DNA of 51,755 nt from JAMXLO01 sp035492535 (GTDB taxonomy: Bacteria > Pseudomonadota > Alphaproteobacteria > Acetobacterales > Acetobacteraceae): positions 1-51,755 of the forward strand of contig DATJJM010000097.1 of NCBI GenBank assembly GCA_035492535.1, in the 5' to 3' direction. Below, piece by piece: positions 51,129 to 51,755 of the stretch. Below the pieces are notes generated by a model, which had not been told where the DNA came from, did not search any database, and saw only the letters and a list, made by a program, of their open reading frames with translations. Every line of letters begins with the position of its first letter. The first letter of the stretch is position 1. A program made the translations under genes and the position numbers.

Positions 51129-51755
51129 ATGCCTTCTCGCACCCATCCGCTGCTCGGCTCCCACCCCGACCTGACGCTGCTTTCCAACGCGCGTGTATGG
51201 AACGGTCGCTTCCCCTTGGACGTGGTGCGCTTCCACCACCGCCGCTTCGACGGCGCCCAATCCGGGGAAAAGACCTGGGAAGTCTGGCGACGAGGCCGGG
51301 CCGCCGCCGTCCTGCCCTATGACCCGGTCGCCGACGCCGTCGTTCTGATCGAACAATTCCGCCTCCCCGCCCTGGTCGCCGGCGTTGATCCTGTGCTGGT
51401 GGAATTTCCCGCAGGCCTTTGCGACGACGGCGAGCCCGCCGAAACCACTGCCCGCCGCGAAACGCGCGAAGAAATGGACCTGGACGTCGGCGCCCTCCGG
51501 CAGATTGCCTGTGTGCTGCTCTCTCCCGGCGGCGCCGACGAAACCTGCACCCTCTATGCCGGCCGCGTCACCGCTCCGCCGCATGATGCCGACGGCATCG
51601 CCGGTCACGCCGGCATGGTCGACGAACATGAGGACATCCGCGTTCGCGTCTGGCCGGCGGACCGCGCCATCGCCGCCGCATTGGCCGGAGAAATTACCAA
51701 CTCGGTCACCATGATCGGGCTGCTCTGGCTTGCGATCGAACGGCCCACTCTGCGC
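51129..51755 (+). CDS. NUDIX hydrolase, ADP-ribose pyrophosphatase-like (partial)
   Basis: 209 residues are visible; the frame runs off the right edge with no stop. Begins MPSRTHPLLGSHPDLTLL. The NUDIX box is GLCDDGEPAETTARRETREE followed by MDL: the pattern G-x5-E-x7-R-E-x2-E-E is intact, but the Gly usual two residues later is Asp. EQFRLPAL and the Pro in PAGLCDDGE fit ADP-ribose pyrophosphatases (NudF type). The enzyme would cleave ADP-ribose or a related nucleoside diphosphate. It starts 72 bases after the XRE regulator on the same strand. Confidence 0.85.
   Translation, partial: MPSRTHPLLGSHPDLTLLSNARVWNGRFPLDVVRFHHRRFDGAQSGEKTWEVWRRGRAAAVLPYDPVADAVVLIEQFRLPALVAGVDPVLVEFPAGLCDDGEPAETTARRETREEMDLDVGALRQIACVLLSPGGADETCTLYAGRVTAPPHDADGIAGHAGMVDEHEDIRVRVWPADRAIAAALAGEITNSVTMIGLLWLAIERPTLR

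Overview
This window is GC-rich, densely coded bacterial chromosome. The gene content (hydroxypyruvate isomerase with tartronate semialdehyde reductase, DUF1127 next to LysR, an HpnM/MlaC-like protein, many TfdA-type dioxygenases, thiolase/DUF35 pairs and Liv transporters) suggests an alphaproteobacterium, most likely Rhodospirillales/Acetobacteraceae. That placement is an inference; no rRNA or tRNA is present to confirm it. Both ends of the window cut a gene: an alcohol dehydrogenase on the left and a NUDIX hydrolase on the right.

Layout. 1-3245 (minus): MFS carrier, FMN alpha-hydroxy-acid dehydrogenase and zinc alcohol dehydrogenase, probably one catabolic operon. 3392-10591: family 4 glycosyltransferase, a divergent ABC exporter, then a phosphate-permease-like MFS protein, a PstS-like binding protein and trehalose-6-phosphate synthase (otsA). 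10584-17832: a PLP enzyme of the DSD/D-threonine aldolase fold, three tandem TfdA-like 2-oxoglutarate dioxygenases, a serine beta-lactamase-like hydrolase, a cyclase-family metal hydrolase and an MlaC/HpnM-like periplasmic protein. 18076-25378: sulfotransferase, DUF1127 with a divergent LysR, cytochrome P450, and an HpaB-type flavin monooxygenase facing a winged-helix/TPR regulator across a 97-bp gap that holds a perfect 17-bp palindrome. 25611-29305: calcium/proton antiporter, a thiolase-like protein without its nucleophilic cysteine plus its DUF35 partner, and argB. 29337-36653: MASE4 histidine kinase, then an epoxide-hydrolase-like enzyme followed by a complete Liv-type ABC importer. 

36654-37699 is unlike its surroundings: AT-rich, with tandem perfect hairpins, a possible micropeptide and an unrecognised 140-residue protein. 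It is followed by a mreB with no adjacent mreC, two tandem glycine-zipper lipoproteins, and a Mu-phage-type regulatory pair (S24 repressor and divergent Ner) with no other phage gene around it. Two converging single-domain response-regulator receivers come next. 41771-51755 is again metabolic: a 3-hydroxyisobutyrate-dehydrogenase-like enzyme, a VOC protein, MFS efflux, alpha/beta hydrolase, M20 peptidase, an AI-2E family membrane protein with a 59-residue membrane protein downstream, hydroxypyruvate isomerase, tartronate semialdehyde reductase, an XRE regulator and a NUDIX hydrolase.

No CRISPR array, intact insertion sequence, rRNA or convincing tRNA was seen. The best leads for something new are the domesticated-looking Ner/S24 switch, the AT-rich island with the unknown protein, the TfdA-like triplication, and the pairing of a PstS-type binding protein with a secondary transporter. 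All functional assignments rest on motif recognition by eye, without database searches.
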